A stretch of DNA of 64,000 bases from positions 1 to 64,000 of the forward strand of contig JBIICN010000017.1 in the NCBI GenBank assembly GCA_044238845.1, written 5' to 3'. Position 1 is the stretch's first letter. Every line of letters starts with the position of its first letter. Origin of the DNA: UBA4416 sp044238845. GTDB taxonomy: Bacteria; Bacteroidota; Bacteroidia; B-17B0; Aurantibacillaceae. A program made the position numbers and the translations under genes. The notes under the pieces were generated by a model, which worked only from the letters and a program-made list of their open reading frames with translations, had not been told where the DNA came from and did no database searches. This document shows positions 44,237 to 53,083 of this stretch, one piece after another.

Positions 44237-44476
44237 ATGAAAAAAGTATTTTTAATGTTAGCTTTCGCTGGATTAGTAGGAAGCGTTTCTGCGTCTGTTA
44301 ACCACGATGATAAAGACAAAGGAAAAAAAGAGTGCAAAAAAGAAACTAAATCTTGTTGCAAAGAAAAATCAGGTGCTGAAGGAAAAGCTTGCTCAGGCGA
44401 AGCAAAAGCAGGTGAGAAAAAAGCGTGTTGCAAAGACAAAAAAACAGCTGAAACTAAACCAGCTGAAACAAAATAA
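44237..44476 (+). CDS. Secreted Cys/Lys-rich peptide
   Basis: 79 residues with a clear signal peptide (MKKVFLMLAFAGLVGSVSA). The mature part of about 58 residues is almost only Lys, Glu, Ala, Gly and six Cys in the arrangement C-x(7)-CC, C, CC (ECKKETKSCCKE, KACSGEA, KACCKDKK). Low complexity is real: the gene has its own -7 box and a strong terminator. Paired Cys and high charge suggest metal binding or a disulfide-rich envelope peptide; neither is shown. Not similar to any family I recognise. Confidence 0.75.
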   Translation: MKKVFLMLAFAGLVGSVSASVNHDDKDKGKKECKKETKSCCKEKSGAEGKACSGEAKAGEKKACCKDKKTAETKPAETK

Positions 44477-44494
44477 TAGTTGTTTTTTAAGATT

Positions 44495-44527
44495 AAAAGC
44501 TCACGCATCATTGATGTGTGAGCTTTT
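44495..44527 (+). terminator. Terminator after the Cys/Lys-rich peptide gene
   Basis: A long stem AAAAGCTCACGCATCA/TGATGTGTGAGCTTTT with one G-T pair and a single-base spacer, ending in a T-run. Confidence 0.85.
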
Positions 44528-44542
44528 TTAGTTTTGTGAAAT

Positions 44543-44655
44543 AATGGAACGCTGATGATGCAGATTGAACAGATTAACGTGAATTAGTACCAAGAATTAT
44601 AATACCAATATAATTCATTAAAAATCATAACAATCAGCGTTATCTACGTTCCATT
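44543..44655. repeat. Intergenic inverted-repeat element
   Basis: AATGGAACG (44543-44551) and its reverse complement CGTTCCATT (44647-44655) bound a 113-bp stretch whose arms remain partly complementary further in (GCTGAT/ATCAGC). Similar GGAACGC-GATGA-type sequences recur between genes in many Bacteroidota as far as I remember; a copy count in this genome is needed. It holds no ORF. Confidence 0.45.
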
Positions 44656-44735
44656 CTGCCTGTTTATAAATCCCTTTTGAATTACTCGTATTTTTTTGCT
44701 TTATTTGTTCAACTGATTTAAAATAACAAAAGAAT

Positions 44736-46283
44736 ATGAAAGTTGGAATTCCATTGGAAATATCCCAAAATGAGTTAAGAGTTGCAGCAACTCCAAAAAC
44801 GGTGAAACGTTTGCAAAAGCAAGGGTTTGAAGTTTATATTCAACACAATGCAGGTGTAAAAGCTAATTTCTCTGATAAAGAGTTTGAAGAAGCGGGTGCC
44901 AAAATAGTAGCTACTGCTGCTGATATATATGGTAAATCTGATATTGTATTGAAGGTAAAAGAACCTTCGATGGAAGAAGTAGATTTAATGCGTGAAGGTT
45001 TGGTGATGTTGAGCTATTTATGGCCCGCACAAAATCAACCTTTGCTTCAAAAGTTAGCAGATAAAAAAGTAAATGCAGTGGCAATGGACGCCATTCCTCG
45101 TATTTCGAGAGCACAAAAAATGGATGTGTTGTCATCTATGGCAAACATTGCTGGATATAGAGCCGTTATTGAAGGTTCATTTCATTTCGGTCGTTTTTTA
45201 AACGGACAAATTACAGCAGCTGGTAAAGTAGAACCTGCCAAAGTGTTAGTGATTGGTGCTGGTGTTGCTGGTTTGGCTTCTATTGGTGCAGCCAATTCTT
45301 TAGGCGCTATTGTGAGAGCATTTGATACTCGTAAGGAAGTGGCGGAGCAAATCGAATCGATGGGTGCTACTTTTTTAACAGTAGAAATTGAGGAAGATGG
45401 TGCTACATCTTCTGGTTACTCAAAAGAAATGAGTAAAGAGTTTATTGAAGCGGAAATGAAATTGTTCTTAGAACAAGCTAAAGAAGTTGATATCGTCATT
45501 ACTACAGCACAAATTCCTGGCCGACCAGCTCCTAAATTATGGATGGATTATCACGTAGCTGCTATGAAACCAGGTTCGGTTATTGTGGATTTAGCAGCTT
45601 CAACAGGTGGTAACTGTGCTTTAACAAGAAACGGAGAAGTTTACACAACAGATAATGGAGTAACCATGGTTGGTAAATTAAGTCAATTACCTAGTCAAGC
45701 ATCTCAATTATATGGTAATAACTTATGTCATTTATTAGATGATATGGGGAAAGCCGAAAAATGGAAAATTGATATGGAAGATGCCGTTGTATCAAGAGCA
45801 ATGGTAACTTATGATGGTAAAATTAACTGGCCGCCTGCGCCATTACCGGTAAGTCCTACAGCTGGAGGTGGCGCTAAAAAAGCAGCGGCTCCAACAGCCG
45901 AAGAAGTGAAAATTTCTGATGCCGAAAAATCTAAAAAAGCAGCTACCACAACTGTGATTAGTTTAGCTGTAGTTGGAGGTTTATTGTTATTAGTTGGGGC
46001 ATTTGCACCACCTGAATTTATTCAACACTTTACCGTATTTGTTTTAGCGGTATTTGTTGGTTGGCAATTAATTACCAATGTAGCACATTCGTTACACACG
46101 CCCTTAATGGCTGTTACTAATGCGATTAGTGGAATTATTGTGGTTGGTGGTTTATTACAAACCAAAAATGATTTATCAAACCCCATGACCATTTTAGCTG
46201 TTATCGCCATTTTGGTTGCTAGCATTAATATTGTTGGAGGATTTGTAGTAACTCATCGTATGTTGAAAATGTTTAAAAAATAA
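44736..46283 (+). CDS. pntA: NAD(P) transhydrogenase subunit alpha
   Basis: 515 residues. N-terminal AlaDH/PNT domains (about 1-370) with the NAD-binding fold (VIGAGVAGLASIGAA) and the RQD-loop-like VVSRAMVTYDGKINWP region. An Ala/Lys linker and four C-terminal membrane helices (about 405-510) follow, the length and layout of E. coli PntA. With PntB it couples hydride transfer between NADH and NADP+ to proton movement across the inner membrane. Followed after 94 bp by pntB. Confidence 0.96.
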   Translation: MKVGIPLEISQNELRVAATPKTVKRLQKQGFEVYIQHNAGVKANFSDKEFEEAGAKIVATAADIYGKSDIVLKVKEPSMEEVDLMREGLVMLSYLWPAQNQPLLQKLADKKVNAVAMDAIPRISRAQKMDVLSSMANIAGYRAVIEGSFHFGRFLNGQITAAGKVEPAKVLVIGAGVAGLASIGAANSLGAIVRAFDTRKEVAEQIESMGATFLTVEIEEDGATSSGYSKEMSKEFIEAEMKLFLEQAKEVDIVITTAQIPGRPAPKLWMDYHVAAMKPGSVIVDLAASTGGNCALTRNGEVYTTDNGVTMVGKLSQLPSQASQLYGNNLCHLLDDMGKAEKWKIDMEDAVVSRAMVTYDGKINWPPAPLPVSPTAGGGAKKAAAPTAEEVKISDAEKSKKAATTTVISLAVVGGLLLLVGAFAPPEFIQHFTVFVLAVFVGWQLITNVAHSLHTPLMAVTNAISGIIVVGGLLQTKNDLSNPMTILAVIAILVASINIVGGFVVTHRMLKMFKK

Positions 46284-46314
46284 TGCTTCGGCATTTCAAA
46301 AAGCTCAATGACCG

Positions 46315-46328
46315 AAGGCTATTGCCTT
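46315..46328 (+). other. Intercistronic hairpin between pntA and pntB
   Basis: AAGGC/GCCTT with a TATT loop and following Ts. A longer-range CTTCGG (46286)/CCGAAG (46312) pairing precedes it. It could partly end transcription or stabilise the upstream mRNA end; it is weak as a full terminator. Confidence 0.35.
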
Positions 46329-46377
46329 TTTAAACTAAATAAAATAATTAAAAACTAAAAGAGTTAAAATAGAAATT

Positions 46378-47778
46378 ATGTTTATCGCAAAAGAAATACA
46401 AATGGCAGCCTACTTATTTGCAAGTATCCTGTTTATTTTAAGTTTAGGAGGATTATCCTCTCAAGAATCAGCAAAACGCGGTGTATTGTTTGGAATAGTT
46501 GGTATGATTGTAGCCATTATTGCTACCGTTTTAGGTGAAGGTGTATCCGGACAAGTATACATTATAGCAGCTATTGCCGTTGCATCTCTTATTGGTTTAA
46601 TGTTGGCTCGCAAAGTTGAAATGACTGCTATGCCTCAGTTAGTAGCTATCTTACATAGTTTTGTTGGTTTAGCAGCAGTGTTGGTTGGTTTTGGTTCATA
46701 CTTAGATCCACACACTCATACGTTAACAGGCGCTGCACATACTATTCATTTAGTGGAAGTATTTGTTGGAATTTTTATTGGTGCCATTACTTTCACGGGT
46801 TCTATTATCGCTTGGGGGAAATTAGACGGAAAAGTTCCATCTAAACCTTGGAGTTTTAAAGGATTGCAAACAATGAATTTAGTGTTGTTAATCATTTGTA
46901 CTATTCTTGGTGTTTTATATAGTAAAGCGGAAGGAACAAGCGGTATGTTATACCTTGGCATCATGACGGCTATTGCTTCGTTTATTGGAGTTGTTTTGGT
47001 TATGGCCATTGGTGGTGGCGATATGCCAGTAGTTGTATCGATGTTAAATTCGTATTCAGGATGGGCAGCAGCGGCAGCGGGCTTTATGTTAGGTAATGAT
47101 TTATTAATTGTAACTGGCGCCTTAGTTGGTAGTTCGGGTGCAATTCTTTCTATGCATATGTGTCATGCGATGAATCGTTCTTTCTTTTCAGTTATATTTG
47201 CAAGTGGTTCAGGTAATGGCTCTGGTGGCGAGAAAAAAGCCATTGAAGGAGAAGTTACTTCATTAAATCATGAAGAAGTAGCGGCTTTATTAAAAGACGC
47301 ACGTTCGGTAGTGATTGTTCCTGGTTACGGTATGGCAGTTGCAAAAGCACAATATCCGATTTATGATATGGTACAATTTTTACGTAAATCTGGAAAAAAC
47401 GTACGTTTTGCGATTCATCCAGTGGCGGGTCGTTTACCAGGTCACATGAATGTATTATTAGCAGAAGCAAATGTGCCTTATGATATTGTGTTGGAAATGG
47501 ATGAGATTAATGAAGATATGCCAGATACAGATGTAGTAATGGTTATTGGTGCTAATGATGTTGTAAACCCAAGTGCACAAGATGATCCCGCAAGTTCTAT
47601 TTATGGTATGCCAGTAATTGAAGCTTGGAAAGCAGAGAAAGTAATTATTATGAAACGTTCGATGAGCGCTGGTTACTCAGGCGAAGACAATCCTTTATTT
47701 TACAAACCAAATTCAGAAATGTTGTATGGTGATGCAAAAGATAGCGTAGAGAAAATAATGGGATTTTTGAAAGCGTAA
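46378..47778 (+). CDS. pntB: NAD(P) transhydrogenase subunit beta
   Basis: 466 residues: eight or nine membrane helices (about 10-270) carrying the proton channel, then the NADP(H)-binding domain III (about 290-466) with VVIVPGYGMAVAKAQYP, GRLPGHMNVLLAEA, GANDVVNP and KRSMSAGYSGEDNPLF. Matches E. coli PntB in length and order. It forms the membrane transhydrogenase with PntA and supplies NADPH. A strong terminator follows. Confidence 0.96.
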   Translation: MFIAKEIQMAAYLFASILFILSLGGLSSQESAKRGVLFGIVGMIVAIIATVLGEGVSGQVYIIAAIAVASLIGLMLARKVEMTAMPQLVAILHSFVGLAAVLVGFGSYLDPHTHTLTGAAHTIHLVEVFVGIFIGAITFTGSIIAWGKLDGKVPSKPWSFKGLQTMNLVLLIICTILGVLYSKAEGTSGMLYLGIMTAIASFIGVVLVMAIGGGDMPVVVSMLNSYSGWAAAAAGFMLGNDLLIVTGALVGSSGAILSMHMCHAMNRSFFSVIFASGSGNGSGGEKKAIEGEVTSLNHEEVAALLKDARSVVIVPGYGMAVAKAQYPIYDMVQFLRKSGKNVRFAIHPVAGRLPGHMNVLLAEANVPYDIVLEMDEINEDMPDTDVVMVIGANDVVNPSAQDDPASSIYGMPVIEAWKAEKVIIMKRSMSAGYSGEDNPLFYKPNSEMLYGDAKDSVEKIMGFLKA

Positions 47779-47798
47779 TTTTTTAATTAAGTTTTTTT

Positions 47799-47822
47799 AA
47801 AGCGGGTTTTTTAGCCCGCTTT
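47799..47822 (+). terminator. Terminator of the pntAB transcript
   Basis: AAAGCGGG/CCCGCTTT stem with a T-rich loop, followed by Ts, 20 bp after the pntB stop. Confidence 0.85.
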
Positions 47823-47837
47823 TTAATTTTAAATGAT

Positions 47838-48062
47838 ATGAATGTTAGAACTAATTTTTTTGTCTATCTTATTATTTTGGTAATATCTCATCTTTTGGTG
47901 TCTTGCTCTTCCAATAAAACTGAGGAAATAAGTCCTTATGAAAAAATGCAAAGACAAACCATCAATTTTATAGCACAGCCTACTTTTTCGGGCGATTACA
48001 TTTTTGATAGTGACAATTTGTTAAAGTTCATAAAATATTTATATTTGTTAATAGCATTATGA
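47838..48062 (+). CDS. Short lipoprotein ORF, probably truncated
   Basis: 74 residues with a good lipoprotein signal (SHLLVSC, Cys 23), then a plausible mature start (SSNKTEEISPYEKMQRQTINFIAQPTFSGDYIFDSDN). The last 14 residues (LLKFIKYLYLLIAL) are read from the promoter of the next gene (48017-48047), so the original 3' part was probably lost. It may still yield a short lipoprotein. No family is recognised. Confidence 0.5.
   Translation: MNVRTNFFVYLIILVISHLLVSCSSNKTEEISPYEKMQRQTINFIAQPTFSGDYIFDSDNLLKFIKYLYLLIAL
48017..48047 (+). promoter_or_regulatory. Consensus Bacteroidota promoter for the 48113 gene
   Basis: TTTG (48017-48020), exactly 19 bp, then TATATTTG (48040-48047): a full match to TTTG-N19-TAnnTTTG. 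It lies inside the tail of the lipoprotein ORF. Confidence 0.7.
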
Positions 48063-48112
48063 TAAAGGATTTTCGAATCATTATTTATAGCTAAAGCTTA
48101 TAAATAATTAGT

Positions 48113-48892
48113 ATGACAGAAAGGCAAATTACATTTAGCGGAACAGATATTCATATTTCAGAAGGATTATCCGATAACATCTCAAGTAGTAACGTTTTTG
48201 AATTAAAAACAGCAACACCTACAATTAATGTGTATGAAAACGGTAAATTAATTAAAAGCTACTTGCTTGAAACATTACTTTCCAATCCTAATCTCACAGG
48301 TCAGTATTTGCATTCCTCGGTTCGAATTTTTAAAAACGGCGGAGTAATGATCGACGGAATAATTTCACGAGATTCTATTAAATTTTCTACATGGACAGAT
48401 CAAGATTATGAGGCAATTAGAATGCAGCCGTTTTTTCTTTCTGACGGCGAAGCATCAAATGTTAAGTTAAAAGGACAAGGACTATTTATGCGTGGATTGC
48501 ATAATTCAGGTACGGTTACTCCTGGCGGTGTACGAGCTATTTGTATTTGCGATAACTGTAACAAGAGTTTTACAGTTCAACATTTTCATTCTGGTTTTTC
48601 TGAAGCACAATATTTTTATTCAACCGATAGTAAACAAACTCTTGTTGTTCCGCTCAGTGAAATGAAATATATGCCCGCGCCTTTACAAGTAGAAATTGAT
48701 ACCGAAATTCTTAGTATTGTTGAAGAACTTCTCCCAAAACCAACTAGCGGAACAGGCGAGTACAAGTTTTATAATCCTTTTCGATGCCCACATTGCGCAG
48801 CAGCGTACATTGACTTTGAAAATTATAAAAACATTAGGCCAACAGAATATTACGGGATTTATCACATTAATAATGAAATGCAACAGTATTAG
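48113..48892 (+). CDS. Unknown protein with paired CxxC motifs
   Basis: 259 residues, no signal peptide or membrane helix. Two Cys pairs, C146/C149 in CDNC (with an extra C144) and C225/C228 in CPHC, are spaced 75 residues apart and could form one zinc-ribbon-like site, supported by aromatic residues after each (NKSF, AAAY). The segment QHFHSGF between them adds His residues. A cytoplasmic location is expected. It has its own consensus promoter and no functional neighbour; I do not recognise the family. Confidence 0.7.
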   Translation: MTERQITFSGTDIHISEGLSDNISSSNVFELKTATPTINVYENGKLIKSYLLETLLSNPNLTGQYLHSSVRIFKNGGVMIDGIISRDSIKFSTWTDQDYEAIRMQPFFLSDGEASNVKLKGQGLFMRGLHNSGTVTPGGVRAICICDNCNKSFTVQHFHSGFSEAQYFYSTDSKQTLVVPLSEMKYMPAPLQVEIDTEILSIVEELLPKPTSGTGEYKFYNPFRCPHCAAAYIDFENYKNIRPTEYYGIYHINNEMQQY

Positions 48893-48912
48893 ATAAAAAA
48901 ATTAATAGACTG

Positions 48913-49932
48913 TTATTCACATAAACAGTCAATTAATTTATAGTGAAATATTCTCCAAGGATCATAACTTACACCATTAAAATTTGAACTTATAGTAATT
49001 CTACCATAAGCACATTTTCCATTGTTTTTAGTAGCATAAAATCCTACATCAAATGTTTTATAATCAGGAAAGCCATTACTTTTTTTAATAATACTTATAC
49101 TGTTGTTATAATAACTAAGCATTTTTAATTTATAGTCCGTATTATTAAATAGCTTCACTGCAATTTTTTCTACATCCGCACGAGTTATTTCTCCATCAAA
49201 GCCTTTAAAATCATTGTTTAAGTAATCTTTAGGTGCCTTGGTTTTATTAGTCAGATTTGAATACATTTCCTTTTTTTGAGCCTCTGCTTTTTTATTGGAT
49301 TTGCTGATGATATCTGAAAAAGGATAGTCTTTAGAAAGTTCTTTAGAAAATTCCGCAACTTTTTTTAATTTAAAATTCGGCATTATTCCAGAAAACTGAG
49401 AAAAACGATCTGCATCTTCTGAAAACATACCAATACCAATTTGTGTACAATAACCTTTTAAGTGGTCATAAACGGTTACATCAAATTCATCAATGGCAAC
49501 TTTCCATTTTTTTTGATTTGTTGTTTGTTTTTCCATTTCTTGCAAAAATCTATAATGAAAGTCTCCGTAAATCGTACTTACTTCAAATGAGACTGAATCG
49601 TTTGTTGGTGGTATTACAACTCCTGACCCACGAATAACCCCTTGGTTATCTTGAGTAGCTGTAATTTTATAGTGCTCTATTGGTTGAACACCACTTATTA
49701 ACCGCATACTAATTAAAATGGATTCACTTTCTAATAGTTTCATTTTTTGAACATCGTGAATCTCGAAAGCTATATATACTGGGTCGGTTGAATTAAATTT
49801 TGAAACATTAGTGACTTTGGTTAAATCAGATTCCATAATTGGAGTAGTAGAAAATCGAATATATGTTTGAGAATAACTATTGAAGGTCACTAAACATATA
49901 ATGAGTGTTTTAAAGAATAGTTTTGATGTCAT
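48913..49932 (-). CDS. Secreted protein of unknown function
   Basis: 339 residues with a signal peptide (to NSYSQ, residue 22). The first half is beta-rich (TYIRFSTTPIM, VYIAFEIHDV), the second half charged and helical (KELSKDYPFSDIISKSNKKAEAQKKEMY) and ends in a small Cys-containing domain (NNGKCAYGRI, KLIDCLCE). No enzyme motif is visible. Convergent with the 48113 gene. It belongs to a run of unrecognised genes from 47.8 to 52 kb. Confidence 0.65.
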   Translation of the reverse strand: MTSKLFFKTLIICLVTFNSYSQTYIRFSTTPIMESDLTKVTNVSKFNSTDPVYIAFEIHDVQKMKLLESESILISMRLISGVQPIEHYKITATQDNQGVIRGSGVVIPPTNDSVSFEVSTIYGDFHYRFLQEMEKQTTNQKKWKVAIDEFDVTVYDHLKGYCTQIGIGMFSEDADRFSQFSGIMPNFKLKKVAEFSKELSKDYPFSDIISKSNKKAEAQKKEMYSNLTNKTKAPKDYLNNDFKGFDGEITRADVEKIAVKLFNNTDYKLKMLSYYNNSISIIKKSNGFPDYKTFDVGFYATKNNGKCAYGRITISSNFNGVSYDPWRIFHYKLIDCLCE

Positions 49933-50125
49933 ATTAATTGTATTTATAGTAATAAGGTTAGTTATATAAATTTAAAAATATTTTGATTTATTTACATAAT
50001 GTTTTTGTAAATTCTGAGTTTTTTTATGCTAATTAAGCAGCGAAAGCCTATTTTTTATAATATTTTATTTTGCTTTTTAAACACTTAAGTTGTCGTTTTA
50101 AGTTAGTCGAATTAAATTTAATGTT

Positions 50126-50356
50126 TTACAAACATCTTTTTTTTACTTCTTGTAAAATTTCATCATAAATTTCAACAGAAAAATTTGATTTAATTGACAT
50201 TGCTGTGATTTTTTTATCTATTAGAAAATCCTCAAAGCTTTCATAACTCTCAATACTCTCATGAGGGTTGTCTGTAATATTGCATCTTACAATTTGCCTT
50301 TTAGTAATATCTAAGGTAATTATTTCGTGCTCGCATTTCCATTCTAAATTTTCCAT
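50126..50356 (-). CDS. Small cytoplasmic protein of unknown function
   Basis: 76 residues, no signal peptide, acidic (ESIESYESFEDFLI), with three Cys (WKCEHE, IVRCN, final KKRCL). It begins 12 bp after the stop of the 50369-50986 membrane protein gene and is likely co-transcribed with it. No family is recognised. Confidence 0.55.
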   Translation of the reverse strand: MENLEWKCEHEIITLDITKRQIVRCNITDNPHESIESYESFEDFLIDKKITAMSIKSNFSVEIYDEILQEVKKRCL

Positions 50357-50368
50357 GTGTTACTTTTT

Positions 50369-50986
50369 CTAATAAATGATATTAAGCCAGCCTATTTTTA
50401 AATGAATACTTTTTTCGGTTTTTGTGACCAGTTCAAAAGTGTGTGATGTTTTGTCTTCAACCAAAGTTGGTGCACTTGATTCAAATTTCAAGTCATCATA
50501 TAATGTTTCGGCTATTTGCAAAGTGTATTCTTTTTCTGATCCCTTTTTTACTATGGTTATAAAATAGCGTGTTTTATCATAAGTTCGTTTAGAACCGCTA
50601 TAAGGTTCTTTTTTATACATATCAATAATTTTTCCATTTAATACATAAGCTTGTGATTTTGATGGGATTTTGTTTATCATGTCAATACTTCCAACAATTC
50701 CCCACGAAATAAATACAATGCTAAATAAGTGCATCAAAATTTTAATGCCTAAAGGAAGTATCAAATACTCATGATGTTTGTACAAAACATCCAATACCAT
50801 ATAACTGATTAAAATACTGAATGGTAGAAAATAATAATAGTAGTTATTTATGATTAAATCAAACGGATTGAGAACTACATATTTTGGACTGAAAATCATA
50901 TCGCTAATGCCAACAACTACACATAAAAAGTAGAATGTGAAAATGGGCCAAAACGCTTTACTTGTATTTGGTTTAATAGCAGCCAT
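50369..50986 (-). CDS. Membrane protein of unknown function
   Basis: 205 residues from ATG 50986, preferred over an in-frame TTG at 51007 that would overlap the upstream gene. Three hydrophobic helices in the first 120 residues (FWPIFTFYFLCVVVG, YYYYFLPFSILISYMVLDVL, ILMHLFSIVFISWG). A hydrophilic C-terminal domain of about 85 residues with beta pattern follows (RYFITIVKKGSEKEYTLQI). Ten bp after the 50997 gene. Unknown role. Confidence 0.65.
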   Translation of the reverse strand: MAAIKPNTSKAFWPIFTFYFLCVVVGISDMIFSPKYVVLNPFDLIINNYYYYFLPFSILISYMVLDVLYKHHEYLILPLGIKILMHLFSIVFISWGIVGSIDMINKIPSKSQAYVLNGKIIDMYKKEPYSGSKRTYDKTRYFITIVKKGSEKEYTLQIAETLYDDLKFESSAPTLVEDKTSHTFELVTKTEKSIHLKIGWLNIIY

Positions 50987-50996
50987 GTTTATATAT

Positions 50997-51941
50997 CTAT
51001 TTATCAAACATACTTAAAAACTCAGTTAAGAATTTTAGCTGAGCTTTTCGTTGTTCTAGTTGATAATTAAAGACCTTCTTTACGGCAAACATATCTAATA
51101 TGCCTAAATTTGGATATGACAAATTAATTCTAAGTATAGATTGTCCTTTTTCATAGTTAAGTCCAAATCCATTATCTAAGAAATGCGTATTATCTATGAG
51201 CAATTTTCTAAATAGAGGATTTTTAAGTTTAGAAAGTATACTTTCTTTACCTATTTTACAGTAAATGTTTACATGTTCATTTAAATCTGAAAATAGACTG
51301 TTGAGTTTTTCATAGTCTTGCTGCGCATACATATAATCTGTATCTTTTTCCTTTTTTTTAGAAACTATAACTATTTCCGTTTCTGTATTATGGTTTAGTT
51401 TTATTTTATAAACAAGAAAAGTTCTAAAACGACTAGCATTTGGGTTCTTTTTTTGCTCCTCTATTGTGGCCGTTGAGCGAAAATACTCTCGTTCCTCAAA
51501 GTGCGAAACAGTCCATGTATTAGTGATTAGCCCCGAGTAATAAAAATATAATTTATGGAAGGGTGTTTTTTTATCTTCTGGGATACCATGAGTCGTTAAA
51601 TTGAGAGCTTTGCCTATTAAAATAGCATCCGCGATCATGGATTGAGTAAGTTTTAATTCATAATTAATCTGTGAAGTAACCAAAAATGCTGCAGAAGTAA
51701 ACGCTGCCAATGATGCGCCAATTAAGGTAGGTGTTGTAATGATAAATTTTTCGCCTTCACTTGGGAATGGCCAAATTAATAGTAATAACACTCCTAATAA
51801 AAATATACCTAAATAGCTCAGCCATTTGGCTTTTTTAGTTGGTAATTTCTTTTCAATTAAAATGGTTGAAATAATAGTAAAGATAATACACGATACTACG
51901 GTAATTATTCCTCCAAAAATGAGTTTGTCATCTTCTGTCAT
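50997..51941 (-). CDS. Membrane protein of unknown function
   Basis: 314 residues with three hydrophobic helices in the first 95 residues (IITVVSCIIFTIIS, IFLLGVLLLLIWPF, LIGASLAAFTSAAFL) and a large soluble C-terminal part (about 100-314) without known motif. First gene of a probable three-gene unit (51941 to 50126) that looks like accessory content. More than 250 bp of AT-rich sequence without a gene precedes it. Confidence 0.65.
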   Translation of the reverse strand: MTEDDKLIFGGIITVVSCIIFTIISTILIEKKLPTKKAKWLSYLGIFLLGVLLLLIWPFPSEGEKFIITTPTLIGASLAAFTSAAFLVTSQINYELKLTQSMIADAILIGKALNLTTHGIPEDKKTPFHKLYFYYSGLITNTWTVSHFEEREYFRSTATIEEQKKNPNASRFRTFLVYKIKLNHNTETEIVIVSKKKEKDTDYMYAQQDYEKLNSLFSDLNEHVNIYCKIGKESILSKLKNPLFRKLLIDNTHFLDNGFGLNYEKGQSILRINLSYPNLGILDMFAVKKVFNYQLEQRKAQLKFLTEFLSMFDK

Positions 51942-52209
51942 AATTAATTTTATTTAAAAATAAACAAAATATTTTTTATACGATAAAAGAGTCAGTGTTT
52001 TTCAAGAATTTACTTAAATAGTAATTTCTATTTCTCAGAGTTAGTTTTACTCTTTATTATTATTCTAAGCAGCGCTTTGAATTAATTATTTAGTGGAGTT
52101 TAAGAATTATTTTCTTGTATTTTTTTAGCTTAGATTTTTCTTTTGAATAAGAAATATATAATAAATGAATTTGACATTATGACGAATTTTTATAATATCA
52201 ACGAAGGAC

Positions 52210-53082
52210 TTAGCACACAATCTTCAAAGCTAAAGGCATTATTTTTATAGAGAGTTTATGACTTACCTTTATTGGCTCGCCATCAAAGTGCACGGGCAAT
52301 TCCCCGTCAAATTCAATATCGATCTGTTTTCCTTTTTCGGATTGCAAATTAATAGAGGTATGTATTTTTTTAGAAAACAGTTTAATACCAATCATTGGGA
52401 TTGCCACTTTCGAAAATTCTTTTAGGATACTCACATTTAAAATTCCATCTGTAAGCTCTGCTTCTGGTGCGATGTAAACATCATTACCCCATTGTCCAGC
52501 GTTAGCTACGGTTATTAAAAAGGCTTTGGTTTCTATAACCTTGCCGTCAACGGTTATTTTATATAAGTTAGGGCTATATCCAAAAAATTCTTTTACCGAT
52601 GTACTAAAGTATGTAATGAATCCTCTTTTGGTACTGGCTGCAAATTCGTTAGCAATATGAGCATCAAAACCAACTCCAGCGGTGCAAAAAAATGGATGAT
52701 CGTTAATGGTAGCGCCATCAATTTGTTTTACGGTGCCGCGCTCTATAATTAGTAAGGCTTGTTTTAAATCTAATGGAATGTGGTTACTTCGGGCTAAGCC
52801 ATTTCCTGAGCCTAAAGGAAAAATACCTAATGCCATATTAGTATGTGCTACAACAGACGAAACTTGATTTACTGTACCATCGCCACCACAAGCTACGGCT
52901 ATGGAATAGTTACCTGCTAGTATTTGTTGTTTAACCGATTCGAAATCATCTTTGTTTTTCCAAACAATAAAGTCGTAAGGTATGCTTTTAGGGAAGTTTA
53001 ATTTGATAAATTGAATGATATCAATTTTCTTTTTAACACCAGCATTTGGATTAATGATAAAAGCTATTTTTTGTTGCATCAT
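52210..53082 (-). CDS. YegS/DagK-family lipid kinase
   Basis: 290 residues of the diacylglycerol kinase catalytic fold: FIINPNAGVKKK at the start, the nucleotide-binding motif ACGGDGTVNQVSSVV (about 60-73), GIFPLGSGNGLAR (about 85-98) and TAGVGFDAHIAN. Phosphorylates a membrane lipid such as diacylglycerol or a sphingoid base at the inner membrane; Bacteroidota make sphingolipids, so the substrate is open. One base after tsaB. Confidence 0.9.
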   Translation of the reverse strand: MMQQKIAFIINPNAGVKKKIDIIQFIKLNFPKSIPYDFIVWKNKDDFESVKQQILAGNYSIAVACGGDGTVNQVSSVVAHTNMALGIFPLGSGNGLARSNHIPLDLKQALLIIERGTVKQIDGATINDHPFFCTAGVGFDAHIANEFAASTKRGFITYFSTSVKEFFGYSPNLYKITVDGKVIETKAFLITVANAGQWGNDVYIAPEAELTDGILNVSILKEFSKVAIPMIGIKLFSKKIHTSINLQSEKGKQIDIEFDGELPVHFDGEPIKVSHKLSIKIMPLALKIVC

Positions 53083-53083
53083 A

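Noticed and set aside
44221..44531. Overlapping ORFs on both strands at the Cys/Lys-rich peptide
   Set aside because: Only the 44237 frame has a signal peptide and sits between a promoter box and a terminator.
51942..52209. 268-bp gap searched for small genes or RNAs
   Set aside because: No ORF with a start context, no stable hairpin and no repeat was found.
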